DNA from: Nitrospirota bacterium
GTDB taxonomy: Bacteria > Nitrospirota > Thermodesulfovibrionia > Thermodesulfovibrionales > JdFR-88
Direction of reading: 5' to 3'
DNA length: 27,112 nt
Assembly: GCA_021789735.1 (NCBI GenBank)
Contig: JAJYJB010000030.1
Location: 1-27,112, forward strand
The notes beneath the pieces are model-generated. The model had not been told where the DNA came from. It ran no database searches and worked only from the letters and a program-made list of their open reading frames with translations. The position numbers and the translations under genes were made by a program. Shown piece by piece: positions 6,668 through 12,828 of this stretch (its first letter is position 1; each line of letters begins with the position of its first letter).

Positions 6668-7042
6668 TTAAGCAGCGGCCTCCTTTCCGTCAAGGGATTT
6701 CTGTTGTAAGACAACAGCAAGTTTAGGCAGTGCCTTATAGCCCTTAATGCGCCTGAACTTTTTTTCCGCTCTTAAGAGGGCGGCCACAGCCCACCTTTGG
6801 GCCATGTCATCGCCCCGCCAACGTTTGACCCCGCCGGTTGATGTCCGTACCCCTGAGAAGCAGGATTCCAGCGGGTTTGTTGTCGCGAGGGTCTTTCTCA
6901 AGAGTCCTGTAATTCCAAGCTTGTGCACGGTCAGAGTTTCTTCAAGCCCCTCTTTCAGCGAGGTTGCAGCATCGGGGTTCAGCTTTTCAAGATACCTCAC
7001 TGTAAGGTCGAGGGATTTCCTGGCCTCCTCGTAATCCGCCAT
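6668..7042 (-). pseudogene. IS256-family transposase, C-terminal fragment
   Basis: About 124 codons matching the C-terminal end of IS256/mutator transposases: 'AATSLKEGLEETLTVHKLG', 'LRKTLATTNPLES', 'VKRWRGDDMAQRWAVAALL' and 'FRRIKGYKALPKL'. The block carries the Glu-rich 'EGLEETL' and 'TTNPLES' motifs. Reading upstream, 18 more codons ('AAYKM' and before) are open and then a TAA is met, and the N-terminal two thirds including the first catalytic Asp residues are absent. It cannot encode an active transposase. It lies opposite to and between two lipoprotein-like pieces. It may derive from the same IS type as the fragment at the window start. Confidence 0.82.
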
Positions 7043-7078
7043 TTTGTAAGCCGCGCCGGTTCGAGGGTCGCCTCCATT

Positions 7079-7408
7079 TTCGAGGGGGTTTTACTGTCCA
7101 AAAATTTTAAGGTTGCCGCTTCTTCCATACTGGCGCCGGGCAATGAAGGGATGAACGCTGCGGAAAGCCTTGCTGGAATGCTTCAGGAGGCAAAAAATAA
7201 CGGATTTAAATTCGTCATAACGGGAAACGTGAACGAGTTTAGGTACAAAACGGGTATAGAGGGTGAACCTGCGGTTAGCGTTACCGTCCTGATTTATGAC
7301 TCGGAAAGCGGAGAAGTAATCTGGAGCTCCACCGGTTCCGCGACCGGCTGGTCTAACCAATCAAGAACCACCGTCGCGCAGAAGCTTTTCAACGGGATGA
7401 AATATTAA
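7079..7408 (+). pseudogene. 3' part of an outer-membrane lipoprotein-like gene (CsgG/LpoB-like fold)
   Basis: The open frame from 7079 to the TAA at 7408 encodes 'LLSKNFKVAASSIL', then 'ESLAGMLQEAKNNGFKFVITGNVNEF' and 'VSVTVLIYDSESGEVIWSSTGS'. The 'G-x-V-x-x-F ... V-x-L-I-D-x-x-S-G-E-V-I-W-S' pattern is that of periplasmic lipoproteins related to CsgG, PelC or LpoB. The usual signal peptide and first strand of the domain are missing, because upstream the frame enters the transposase fragment antisense. No start codon with a ribosome-binding site is seen nearby. It is probably the tail of a gene broken by the IS256-type insertion. Confidence 0.5.
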
Positions 7409-7451
7409 TTCAGTCTTTCGCCGATACGGGGGAAGCTTACGAGCTCAGAGC

Positions 7452-7600
7452 TTAGTAGCCGGAAAGGGTTTTTAATTTCTTTTTTATTGCTGACAGGACG
7501 CCACCTAGAGTAAGGCCAACGTAAAGCCAAAAACCTTATAACGCTGCCCGCGGTCTCGCCGGATTCAATCTTCTTTTAAGCTCCGGTTTTGTCCATCCTC
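7452..7600 (-). pseudogene. Possible remnant of a small membrane protein
   Basis: On the minus strand two frames abut. One frame gives 'KKIESGETAGSVIRF', and the -1/+1 shifted frame continues 'GFWLYVGLTLGGVLSAIKK' and ends 'LKTLSGY' with TAA at 7454-7452. A hydrophobic helix followed by a basic tail is a typical membrane-protein C terminus. A stop and a frameshift interrupt it, so if real it is decayed. It lies 3' of the epimerase gene on the same strand. Low confidence. Confidence 0.25.
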
Positions 7601-7606
7601 CTCCAG

Positions 7607-8617
7607 TCAGGCGGGAAAATACCCGTTATACCATTCGACAAATTTCCTGATCCCGTGCTCAAGCGGCGTCTGCGGCCTGAAGCCTACCGCCTTTTCAAGG
7701 TCGTCGATGTCCGCATAGGTGGCCGGCACGTCGCCAGGCTGGATCGGCAGCAGGTTCCGTACGGCCCTCTGCCCAAGGCAGTCCTCGAGGACAGTTATAA
7801 AGGTGTCCAGCTCAACGGGGTTGTTGTTGCCGATGTTGTAAAGCCTGTAGGGGGCGAAGCTCGAAGCCGGGTCCGGGGCGTCTCCGCTCCAGCGGGGGTT
7901 TGGCTGCGGCAGATGGTCCATCAGTTTCACGATGCCGGCGACGATGTCGTCTATGTACGTGAAATCCCGTTTCATCTTTCCGTAATTAAAGACGTTTATC
8001 GGCTTGCCCTCCCTGATCGCCTTCGTAAAGAGAAAGAGGGCCATGTCCGGCCGGCCCCACGGGCCATAGACCGTGAAGAACCGAAGCCCCGTGCAGGGCA
8101 GGCCGTAAAGGCTTGAATAGGTGTGGGCCATAAGCTCGTTAGCCTTCTTCGTGGCGGCATAGAGGGAGACGGGATGGTCCACGTTGTCATGAACCGAAAA
8201 GGGCATGCGCGTATTCGCGCCGTAGACGGAGCTTGAGGAGGCGAATATCAGGTGTTTTACGCCGTTGTGGCGGCAGCCCTCGAGGATATTTGTAAAGCCC
8301 ACTATATTGCTGTCTATATATGAATACGGATTGGTGATGGAATGGCGCACACCGGCCTGCGCGGCAAGATTTATGGCGCAGTCGAACTTTTCGTCCTCGA
8401 AGAGGCGCTGGATGCCAGCTCTGTCTTGCAGGTTCATCCTGATGAACCTGAACCCGTCCAGGCCTTCAAGCAGCTTCAGCCTGTCCAGCTTGAGGTTAAC
8501 GTCGTAATAGTCATTCAGATTGTCCAGCCCGACCACCTTGTCGCCGCGCGTCAACAATTGCCGCGAGAGATGAAATCCTATGAAACCAGCGGCCCCGGTC
8601 ACCAGTACCTTGCACAT
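7607..8617 (-). CDS. NAD-dependent epimerase, probably UDP-glucuronate 4-epimerase
   Basis: A 336-residue extended short-chain dehydrogenase. The NAD-binding 'TGAAGFIG' lies at residues 7-14, the 'NLNDYYDVNLK' segment (34-43) is characteristic of the UDP-glucuronate 4-epimerase (LspL/CapI-type) group, 'SSSSVYG' is at 127-133 and the catalytic Tyr153/Lys157 are in 'YAATK'. 'FTVYGPWGRPDMALFLF' and 'RDFTYIDDIVAGIV' complete the signature. It would convert UDP-glucuronate to UDP-galacturonate for surface polysaccharide, acting in the cytosol. GGGAGG precedes the ATG with an 8-10 base spacing and TATAAT lies at 8655-8650. It stands alone here, not inside a visible polysaccharide operon. Substrate is by family resemblance. 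Confidence 0.88.
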   Translation of the reverse strand: MCKVLVTGAAGFIGFHLSRQLLTRGDKVVGLDNLNDYYDVNLKLDRLKLLEGLDGFRFIRMNLQDRAGIQRLFEDEKFDCAINLAAQAGVRHSITNPYSYIDSNIVGFTNILEGCRHNGVKHLIFASSSSVYGANTRMPFSVHDNVDHPVSLYAATKKANELMAHTYSSLYGLPCTGLRFFTVYGPWGRPDMALFLFTKAIREGKPINVFNYGKMKRDFTYIDDIVAGIVKLMDHLPQPNPRWSGDAPDPASSFAPYRLYNIGNNNPVELDTFITVLEDCLGQRAVRNLLPIQPGDVPATYADIDDLEKAVGFRPQTPLEHGIRKFVEWYNGYFPA

Positions 8618-8649
8618 TTATTAAAAAACCTCCCTTTGAAATATCTTTT

Positions 8650-8655
8650 ATTATA
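8650..8655 (-). promoter_or_regulatory. Candidate -10 box of the epimerase gene
   Basis: TATAAT on the minus strand, about 35 bases before the ATG at 8617. The -35 region (CTGATT at about 16 bases) is poor. Confidence 0.35.
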
Positions 8656-8769
8656 CATTTATACGGAAATGAATCAGTTTTAATCTGTTCGCATGGCGTG
8701 CAGGCAAGCTAACTAAAAGGAATACCGGAGAAATCGTGGCGTAAAGCGTAACGGGGGCCACTTTTGCTC

Positions 8770-8797
8770 TTGACAGCTTACCCGCCTGCTATAAAAT
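8770..8797 (+). promoter_or_regulatory. Candidate sigma-70 promoter of the VOC protein gene
   Basis: TTGACA (8770-8775) is 16 bases from TAAAAT (8792-8797), giving transcription from about 8804, shortly before the first possible start at 8836. Confidence 0.5.
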
Positions 8798-8835
8798 TGA
8801 ACTTATATGAGGAGAGGCCGCTGGCAATTTAACTA

Positions 8836-9882
8836 ATGAATGATTTTTTTAAAAAATTTTCCGTTCGATTGCCACTATGGAGACATAGCAATGCATTTTT
8901 TTTTCGCTTCAGCCCTGATTTGTCCGGCCTGAAAAAGCCAAATAAAATGGCGCCAAAGATGGATGCCCGGACCAAATATTTCTTAGGACGGGCTTTCCTG
9001 GTCCTGCTCATGTTTTTCACGTTCGCCGCGCCTTCCATGGCTGCATCCGTCCAGTTCCCGCCGATCGTTCAGCCCAAAAATGATCTGGACCTGGATGGCA
9101 AGGTCATATTTGTTGAACTCGTGACGCCGGACCTGGCAGCGGCCAAGAAGTTCTATGCCGGACTGTTTGGCTGGACGTTCAGGGACATCCGGATCCAGAG
9201 GAAAACGGGCGTTATAAATTATGCAGAGGCGCTGCTGGATGGGCGTCCGGTGGCAGGGCTTTTTCAAAGAAAGCTGCCCGCCGGCGGACGCCGGAGGCCC
9301 GCATGGCTTACCTTCTTTTCCGTGCGTAATGCTGATGCGGCAGAAAAGACCGCTGTCCGGAATGGAGCGAAGTTGCTTTTTGGGCCGCGTGATGTACCCG
9401 GCCGCGGCCAGGAAGCCGTGTTTGCAGACCCGCAGGGGGCCGTTTTTGCGGTCCTGGAATCCAGCAGCGGCGATCCGCCCGATTTTTTGCCCTCACCCGG
9501 GGAATGGATATGGAGCTCGTTGATAACGACCGATCCGGACACCGATGCCGCTTTCTACCAGAAACTGTTCGGGTATGAAGTCTTCCAGCTTCCGAACGGA
9601 GAAGGCCAACATTTACTGCTTTCGTCCGAAAACTATGCCCGCGCCAGCGTGAACTCCGTTCCGGCCAAAAGGCCGGGGCTGCATCCGCACTGGCTCAATT
9701 TTGTACGTGTCGTTAACTCGGAAAAAACCGCCGCAAATGTTGTGGCCTTGGGCGGCCGGATACTGGTTGCCCCTCACGCCGACCGGCAAGGCGGCAAGGT
9801 AGCCATTGCCGCCGACCCGGAGGGAGCGGTATTCGGACTTCTCGAATGGCCTGGTGCAAAGGACACGGAGGCCCCCAGATGA
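8836..9882 (+). CDS. Exported protein with two VOC (glyoxalase-like) domains
   Basis: Two vicinal-oxygen-chelate repeats follow a secretion signal. The first begins 'VIFVELVTPDLAAAKKFYAGLFGWTF' and ends 'FADPQGAVFAVLE'; the second begins 'WIWSSLITTDPDTDAAFYQKLFGYEV' and ends 'AADPEGAVFGLLEW'. These paired openings and closings are typical of VOC/bleomycin-resistance/dioxygenase-fold proteins. The signal 'FLGRAFLVLLMFFTFAAPSMAAS' argues that translation really starts at 8947 or 8959; the ATG at 8836 would leave an unusual 40-residue basic extension. None of the three starts has a clear Shine-Dalgarno. Cellular place is probably periplasm or envelope. Substrate unknown. The stop overlaps the next start (ATGA), indicating an operon with the Tyr-rich lipoprotein. 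Confidence 0.78.
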   Translation: MNDFFKKFSVRLPLWRHSNAFFFRFSPDLSGLKKPNKMAPKMDARTKYFLGRAFLVLLMFFTFAAPSMAASVQFPPIVQPKNDLDLDGKVIFVELVTPDLAAAKKFYAGLFGWTFRDIRIQRKTGVINYAEALLDGRPVAGLFQRKLPAGGRRRPAWLTFFSVRNADAAEKTAVRNGAKLLFGPRDVPGRGQEAVFADPQGAVFAVLESSSGDPPDFLPSPGEWIWSSLITTDPDTDAAFYQKLFGYEVFQLPNGEGQHLLLSSENYARASVNSVPAKRPGLHPHWLNFVRVVNSEKTAANVVALGGRILVAPHADRQGGKVAIAADPEGAVFGLLEWPGAKDTEAPR

Positions 9883-10190
9883 AAGCCCGGCTATTGCGTT
9901 TGCTGCCTGCTGTATCCTTTTGCCTGATACTGATTTCAGGCTGCGCCGGGCAATACGAGGGCTACTACGGAGCATCTTATTATGAACCCGCCGGCGGGTA
10001 TTACGGCTACTGGGGCCCGGGCTATTACGTCGCACCTTATCACCATGAGTATTTCGAAAGGGAGCAACATGGACGCGAGTTCCAGCATGGGCGTCCCGAA
10101 AGGACATACAGGCCATCATACAGGCCCGCACCCGCCAACCGCCCTATACCGTCTATTCCGTCAGGGCGGCCTTTCATAAGATTACACTGA
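9879..10190 (+). CDS. Tyr/Gly-rich lipoprotein
   Basis: About 103 residues. The signal 'LLPAVSFCLILISGC' ends in a lipobox (L-I-S-G-C), so the mature protein starts at that Cys. The mature part is low-complexity: 'YEGYYGASYYEPAGGYYGYW' followed by a His/Arg/Pro-rich tail ('RPSYRPAPANRP'). Such proteins are seen as small envelope or extracellular-matrix components, without known function. The start at 9879 overlaps the stop of the VOC gene by four bases (ATGA), which decides it over an upstream in-frame ATG at 9846. Confidence 0.7.
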   Translation: MKARLLRLLPAVSFCLILISGCAGQYEGYYGASYYEPAGGYYGYWGPGYYVAPYHHEYFEREQHGREFQHGRPERTYRPSYRPAPANRPIPSIPSGRPFIRLH

Positions 10191-10270
10191 GCGCGCAAAA
10201 ATTTTTTATCTCACGAATGGCCCTTTGAAAAATAAAGAAGGTCCCGTCTGATTGCTAACGGGGAGCTCAT

Positions 10271-10459
10271 TCATGCCGTAAAGTAGATTTCCTTACAGCC
10301 CAGTTTCCTGGAAACCCGGCATAATCCAACGAGCCTCTGGTATAAAGTTTTGTCTCCGTTTGACAAATCCTTGCACACTCCGCGGATATAAGCCGCCGGA
10401 ATTTTTCTTTCAAGAACAATATGGCCGGAAATCCCTACCTTCGCATATGCTTTGCTCAT
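10271..10459 (-). CDS. Small basic protein of unknown function, under a GEMM riboswitch
   Basis: A 62-residue protein, Lys/Arg-rich, with two central Cys in 'GVCKDLSNGDKTLYQRLVGLC' and a third in 'LGCKEIYFTA'. I do not recognise the family and no signal peptide or membrane helix is evident. GGAGG lies 9 bases before the ATG, a good site. It is the first and only gene on the minus-strand transcript that carries the cyclic-di-GMP-type riboswitch and its terminator, 98 bases upstream. It therefore is expected to be switched by c-di-GMP level; whether it acts in biofilm, motility or something else cannot be told from sequence. Confidence 0.7.
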   Translation of the reverse strand: MSKAYAKVGISGHIVLERKIPAAYIRGVCKDLSNGDKTLYQRLVGLCRVSRKLGCKEIYFTA

Positions 10460-10557
10460 GATACGACACCTCCGTTTAATATTTTTTATGCAAAAAATCA
10501 GCGAATTCCAACGAGCTTGAATAAGGGCCTATTTCTTTTTTTTAATTCCAAAATAAA

Positions 10558-10585
10558 AGAGCCCGCCTTTGAAAAGGCGGGCTCT
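10558..10585 (-). terminator. Intrinsic terminator of the riboswitch expression platform
   Basis: AGAGCCCGCCTTT (10558-10570) pairs perfectly with AAAGGCGGGCTCT (10573-10585). On the minus strand the hairpin is followed by a T-rich run (TTTTATTTT). It lies between the aptamer and the start of the 62-residue gene, so it can act as the regulated terminator. The plus-strand side is A-rich rather than T-rich, so its main direction is minus. Confidence 0.85.
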
Positions 10586-10605
10586 TGAAAATAAAACACT
10601 TAGCC

Positions 10606-10684
10606 ACTTCGACGGCCCCTCTATCCCGCAAGGGACAGGTAGCTTTGCGTCGCCCGGTTACCCGGGGTTTGCCTTTTCGATGGC
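10606..10684 (-). promoter_or_regulatory. Cyclic-di-GMP-I (GEMM-I) riboswitch aptamer
   Basis: On the minus strand the conserved GEMM core is clear: AAAGGCAAACC, then a CCCGG-GTAA-CCGGG hairpin with a GNRA tetraloop (the one that docks into the tetraloop receptor), then GACGCAAAGC, then a second hairpin built on GTCCC-TTGC-GGGAT, then GGGGCCG. Flanking GCCATCGA and TCGAAGTGGC close the P1 stem. The order and conserved blocks match the well-studied Vc2-type aptamer. Ligand is expected to be c-di-GMP; a cAMP-GMP-selective variant, known in Geobacter, cannot be excluded by eye. Confidence 0.88.
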
Positions 10685-10707
10685 TTTGCAATTATTGAAA
10701 TTGCAAA
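10685..10707. repeat. Perfect 9-bp inverted repeat at the start of the riboswitch transcript
   Basis: TTTGCAATT (10685-10693) is the exact reverse complement of AATTGCAAA (10699-10707), with a 5-base spacer. It sits between the -10 box and the aptamer, so it is either an operator overlapping +1 or a 5' protective hairpin in the RNA. Confidence 0.6.
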
Positions 10708-10715
10708 CCTGAGTA

Positions 10716-10744
10716 ATTATCCGCCCCGCTAACGGAATTGTCAG
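10716..10744 (-). promoter_or_regulatory. Sigma-70 promoter of the riboswitch transcript
   Basis: CTGACA (10744-10739), a 17-base spacer, and GATAAT (10721-10716) on the minus strand. Transcription would start near 10709, immediately ahead of the inverted repeat and the aptamer. The stretch 10745-10956 shows no gene. Confidence 0.65.
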
Positions 10745-10956
10745 TGACTTCAAGCACAAAAAATTATGTTACGAAAAAGCAATGCCTCATGCCGCGCAAT
10801 GTGGGATGTTCATCGCTTTTTATTTTTTTTCGGCTGAACCCGTTGTTTTTCAAAAAAAAATTTCATTTTAAATTTGTCCGGAAGCCCAATTTTTTAAAAA
10901 TGAAGATTTCCGTTTGATAAGCAGCCCTGCTGCCCTGGATACTTTTGAGGGCGTGA

Positions 10957-10962
10957 TATAAT
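10957..10962 (+). promoter_or_regulatory. -10 box directly before the EamA gene
   Basis: TATAAT ends 6 bases before the ATG at 10969, so a transcript made here would begin at or very near the start codon. No -35 consensus and no Shine-Dalgarno are seen. Confidence 0.4.
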
Positions 10963-10968
10963 TTTTAA

Positions 10969-11376
10969 ATGTCCTGGCTGGTTTATTCCATCGTGGCACT
11001 GTGCCTGTGGGGAGTTTGGGGGTTTTTTACCAAGCTCGCTACCAATTACATGGACTCGGAAACTGCCCTTGTCTATCAGTATGCCGGAAGCTTCCTGGCC
11101 TGTCTTGCCGGCTTTGTCATCCTGAGAATCCGCCTTGAGGCCCACGCAAAAGGGATCTCCTATGCCCTTCTGGCCGGATTGTCAGGCACCATTGGTTTCT
11201 TTTTCTTCATGGCCGCCATATCGAAATACAAGGCCTCGGTTGTTGTTACTCTTACCGCCCTCTATCCCCTTGTCACCGTGCTCCTCTCTGTCTTCATCCT
11301 GAAGGAATCGATCACCCTTAAAAAGGCTTTGGGCATCGTCCTCGCCTTGATCGCCATGGTATTGTTTTCGACTTAA
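10969..11376 (+). CDS. EamA-type transporter, single-domain (half-size) protein
   Basis: A 135-residue very hydrophobic protein with about five membrane segments, including 'VALCLWGVWGFFTKLA', 'YALLAGLSGTIGFFFFMAA' and 'LALIAMVLFST'. The block 'YKASVVVTLTALYPLVTVLLSVFILKE' is the hallmark of the EamA domain ('a..l..l.Pv.t.ll..l.l.E'). Usual EamA transporters have two such repeats in about 300 residues; this has one, as in small DMT proteins that work as dimers. Substrate unknown. No ribosome-binding site is seen, but TATAAT directly upstream suggests a very short leader. Confidence 0.85.
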   Translation: MSWLVYSIVALCLWGVWGFFTKLATNYMDSETALVYQYAGSFLACLAGFVILRIRLEAHAKGISYALLAGLSGTIGFFFFMAAISKYKASVVVTLTALYPLVTVLLSVFILKESITLKKALGIVLALIAMVLFST

Positions 11377-11447
11377 AAAAAATAAATGTCATTTGCGATG
11401 TAAGGGTCTTTTGTATCAAAAAAAACTATCGTTGGGCGAAGGTCCGC

Positions 11448-11771
11448 TTAGTGCCTCGGAAAAGAGATCTGAAGCCCGATAACTCCGCACAGGATAAGCG
11501 CAATGAAGAACAGGCGGCTAAACTGGACTGGCTGGCGGCCAAGTGCAAGCTCCACCAGGTTGCTGCCTATCACGGCTATGCCTGTCCACACGCTGTAGGT
11601 GACGCCCACCGGGATCGTCTTGAGGCTCTGGGAGAGGAAATAAGCGGTTAAAAGTCCGCAGGCGGCATAAGGGATCAAAGGCCAAAACCGTGTAAACCCG
11701 TCGGTGGATTTAAGGCTGTATACCCAACCCACTTCAGAAATTCCCGCAAATAGAAGAAAGAGCCAGCGCAT
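11448..11771 (-). CDS. Small multidrug resistance family protein, SugE/Gdx-like
   Basis: A 107-residue protein with four membrane helices. 'WLFLLFAGISEVGWVYSLKSTDGFTRF' contains the conserved membrane Glu (Glu13) and the 'GF' loop of SugE/Gdx proteins, and 'PVGVTYSVWTGIAVIG' is the second-helix SMR signature. SugE-type members are guanidinium exporters, while EmrE/QacE types pump quaternary cations; the 'K.T.GFTR' loop favours the SugE side. Acts in the inner membrane as a dual-topology dimer. Sits tail to tail with the EamA gene. No ykkC-type guanidine riboswitch was recognised upstream. Confidence 0.87.
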   Translation of the reverse strand: MRWLFLLFAGISEVGWVYSLKSTDGFTRFWPLIPYAACGLLTAYFLSQSLKTIPVGVTYSVWTGIAVIGSNLVELALGRQPVQFSRLFFIALILCGVIGLQISFPRH

Positions 11772-11833
11772 ACGGGCCTCTTGCAGAAAATCGATTTTTT
11801 TAAAAAACTGGTCATCACCCTGACGTCACCAAT

Positions 11834-11860
11834 ATTTTATCAAAAGCGGCTGACGGTCAA
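11834..11860 (-). promoter_or_regulatory. Weak promoter candidate for the SMR gene
   Basis: TTGACC (11860-11855) and TAAAAT (11839-11834) on the minus strand, but with a short 15-base spacer. A TGACGTCA palindrome at 11821-11828 lies in the leader. Confidence 0.3.
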
Positions 11861-11936
11861 GTTCTGTTTTTTTGTTTTTTTGTCTCAATACCGGCCCTTG
11901 CCCCGTGTGTTAAACTACCACTAAAGGAGGACCCCC

Positions 11937-12737
11937 GTGTTCCACTGGCTCCGTGACCATCGCCGCGCTGAGGCTCGAAAACGCCCGTTTCCTGCCGGAT
12001 GGGAGGCCATCATACGCGCAAACGTGGCCCATTACTGCATGCTGAGCGATGCCGAGCGCGCCGAACTGCGGGCAATGGTGCAGGTTTTCCTGGAGGAAAA
12101 GCGCTGGGAAGGGTGCGGAGGGCTTGTCCTTACGGATGAGGTCCGCGTAACCATTGCCGCACAGGCTTGCCTGCTGCAACTGGGACTCCCTCACGATTAT
12201 TACCGGGATGTTGGGGTCATACTCGTTTACCCGTCTGCCGTAATGCTTCCGGAGCGGCGGCCTGGGGTGTTCGAGCGCATTGACGGGCCGGTGGGGCCCT
12301 CTTTCCCCATCCTGGGCCAGGCCCTGAACTGGGGTACGGTCATCCTTGCGTGGGACGATGCCGTCCATGGCGCCCGCCATCCTGAAGGCGGACATAACCT
12401 GGTGTATCACGAGTTTGCCCATAAGCTGGACATGCTTGACGGTGCTGCCGATGGGACCCCTCTCATAGCGGACCGTCTGCAACTGGCCCGCTGGGTGGCC
12501 GTATGCTCCCAGGAATTCCTGCGGCTGCGCCGCCTGGTCGAAGGTGGCCACAAAACTTTTCTTGACGCCTACGGGGCGAGGAACGAGGCAGAGTTCTTCG
12601 CCGTAGCAACCGAGGAGTTCTTCGACCGGCCACTCGACCTTCGCAAGCATGCGCCTGACCTCTACGGCGTCCTCAGGGACTACTACCGGCAGGATCCGGC
12701 AAAGCGGGAAGGGCGCACTTGCCCGGCTGAAGAGTAG
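11937..12737 (+). CDS. mtfA: MtfA-like zinc metallopeptidase
   Basis: A 266-residue protein of the M90/MtfA family. The HExxH zinc motif is 'YHEFAHKLD' (H158, E159, H162), and the third ligand Glu is expected in 'FAVATEEFF' near 225. 'LDGAADGTP' after the motif is typical. In Escherichia coli MtfA is a cytosolic peptidase that binds the Mlc repressor and affects glucose PTS control. Translation starts with GTG at 11937, decided by a full AAAGGAGG at 11923-11930, 6 bases upstream; no ATG fits. The plus strand is the coding one despite a long antisense open frame. The PAP2 gene follows 91 bases later. Confidence 0.9.
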   Translation: MFHWLRDHRRAEARKRPFPAGWEAIIRANVAHYCMLSDAERAELRAMVQVFLEEKRWEGCGGLVLTDEVRVTIAAQACLLQLGLPHDYYRDVGVILVYPSAVMLPERRPGVFERIDGPVGPSFPILGQALNWGTVILAWDDAVHGARHPEGGHNLVYHEFAHKLDMLDGAADGTPLIADRLQLARWVAVCSQEFLRLRRLVEGGHKTFLDAYGARNEAEFFAVATEEFFDRPLDLRKHAPDLYGVLRDYYRQDPAKREGRTCPAEE

Positions 12738-12828
12738 GCGGCCTTGCCGCATATGACCGGAGAAGATCATTTTGCCTTTTGGCAGGCGGTAAAAAATTCC
12801 GGTTGTCAATGCCGGCGCTGAAGGGCCC

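Noticed and set aside
8807..8836. Nine-codon ORF whose TAA overlaps the ATG at 8836 (TAATG)
   Set aside because: No ribosome-binding site, and the signal peptide argues that the real start of the VOC gene is at 8947 or 8959, so the overlap is probably chance.
11772..11936. Possible guanidine (ykkC-type) riboswitch ahead of the SugE-like gene
   Set aside because: The leader has a TGACGTCA palindrome and GGT/ACC pairing but none of the conserved blocks of the ykkC, mini-ykkC or ykkC-III classes that I could recognise.
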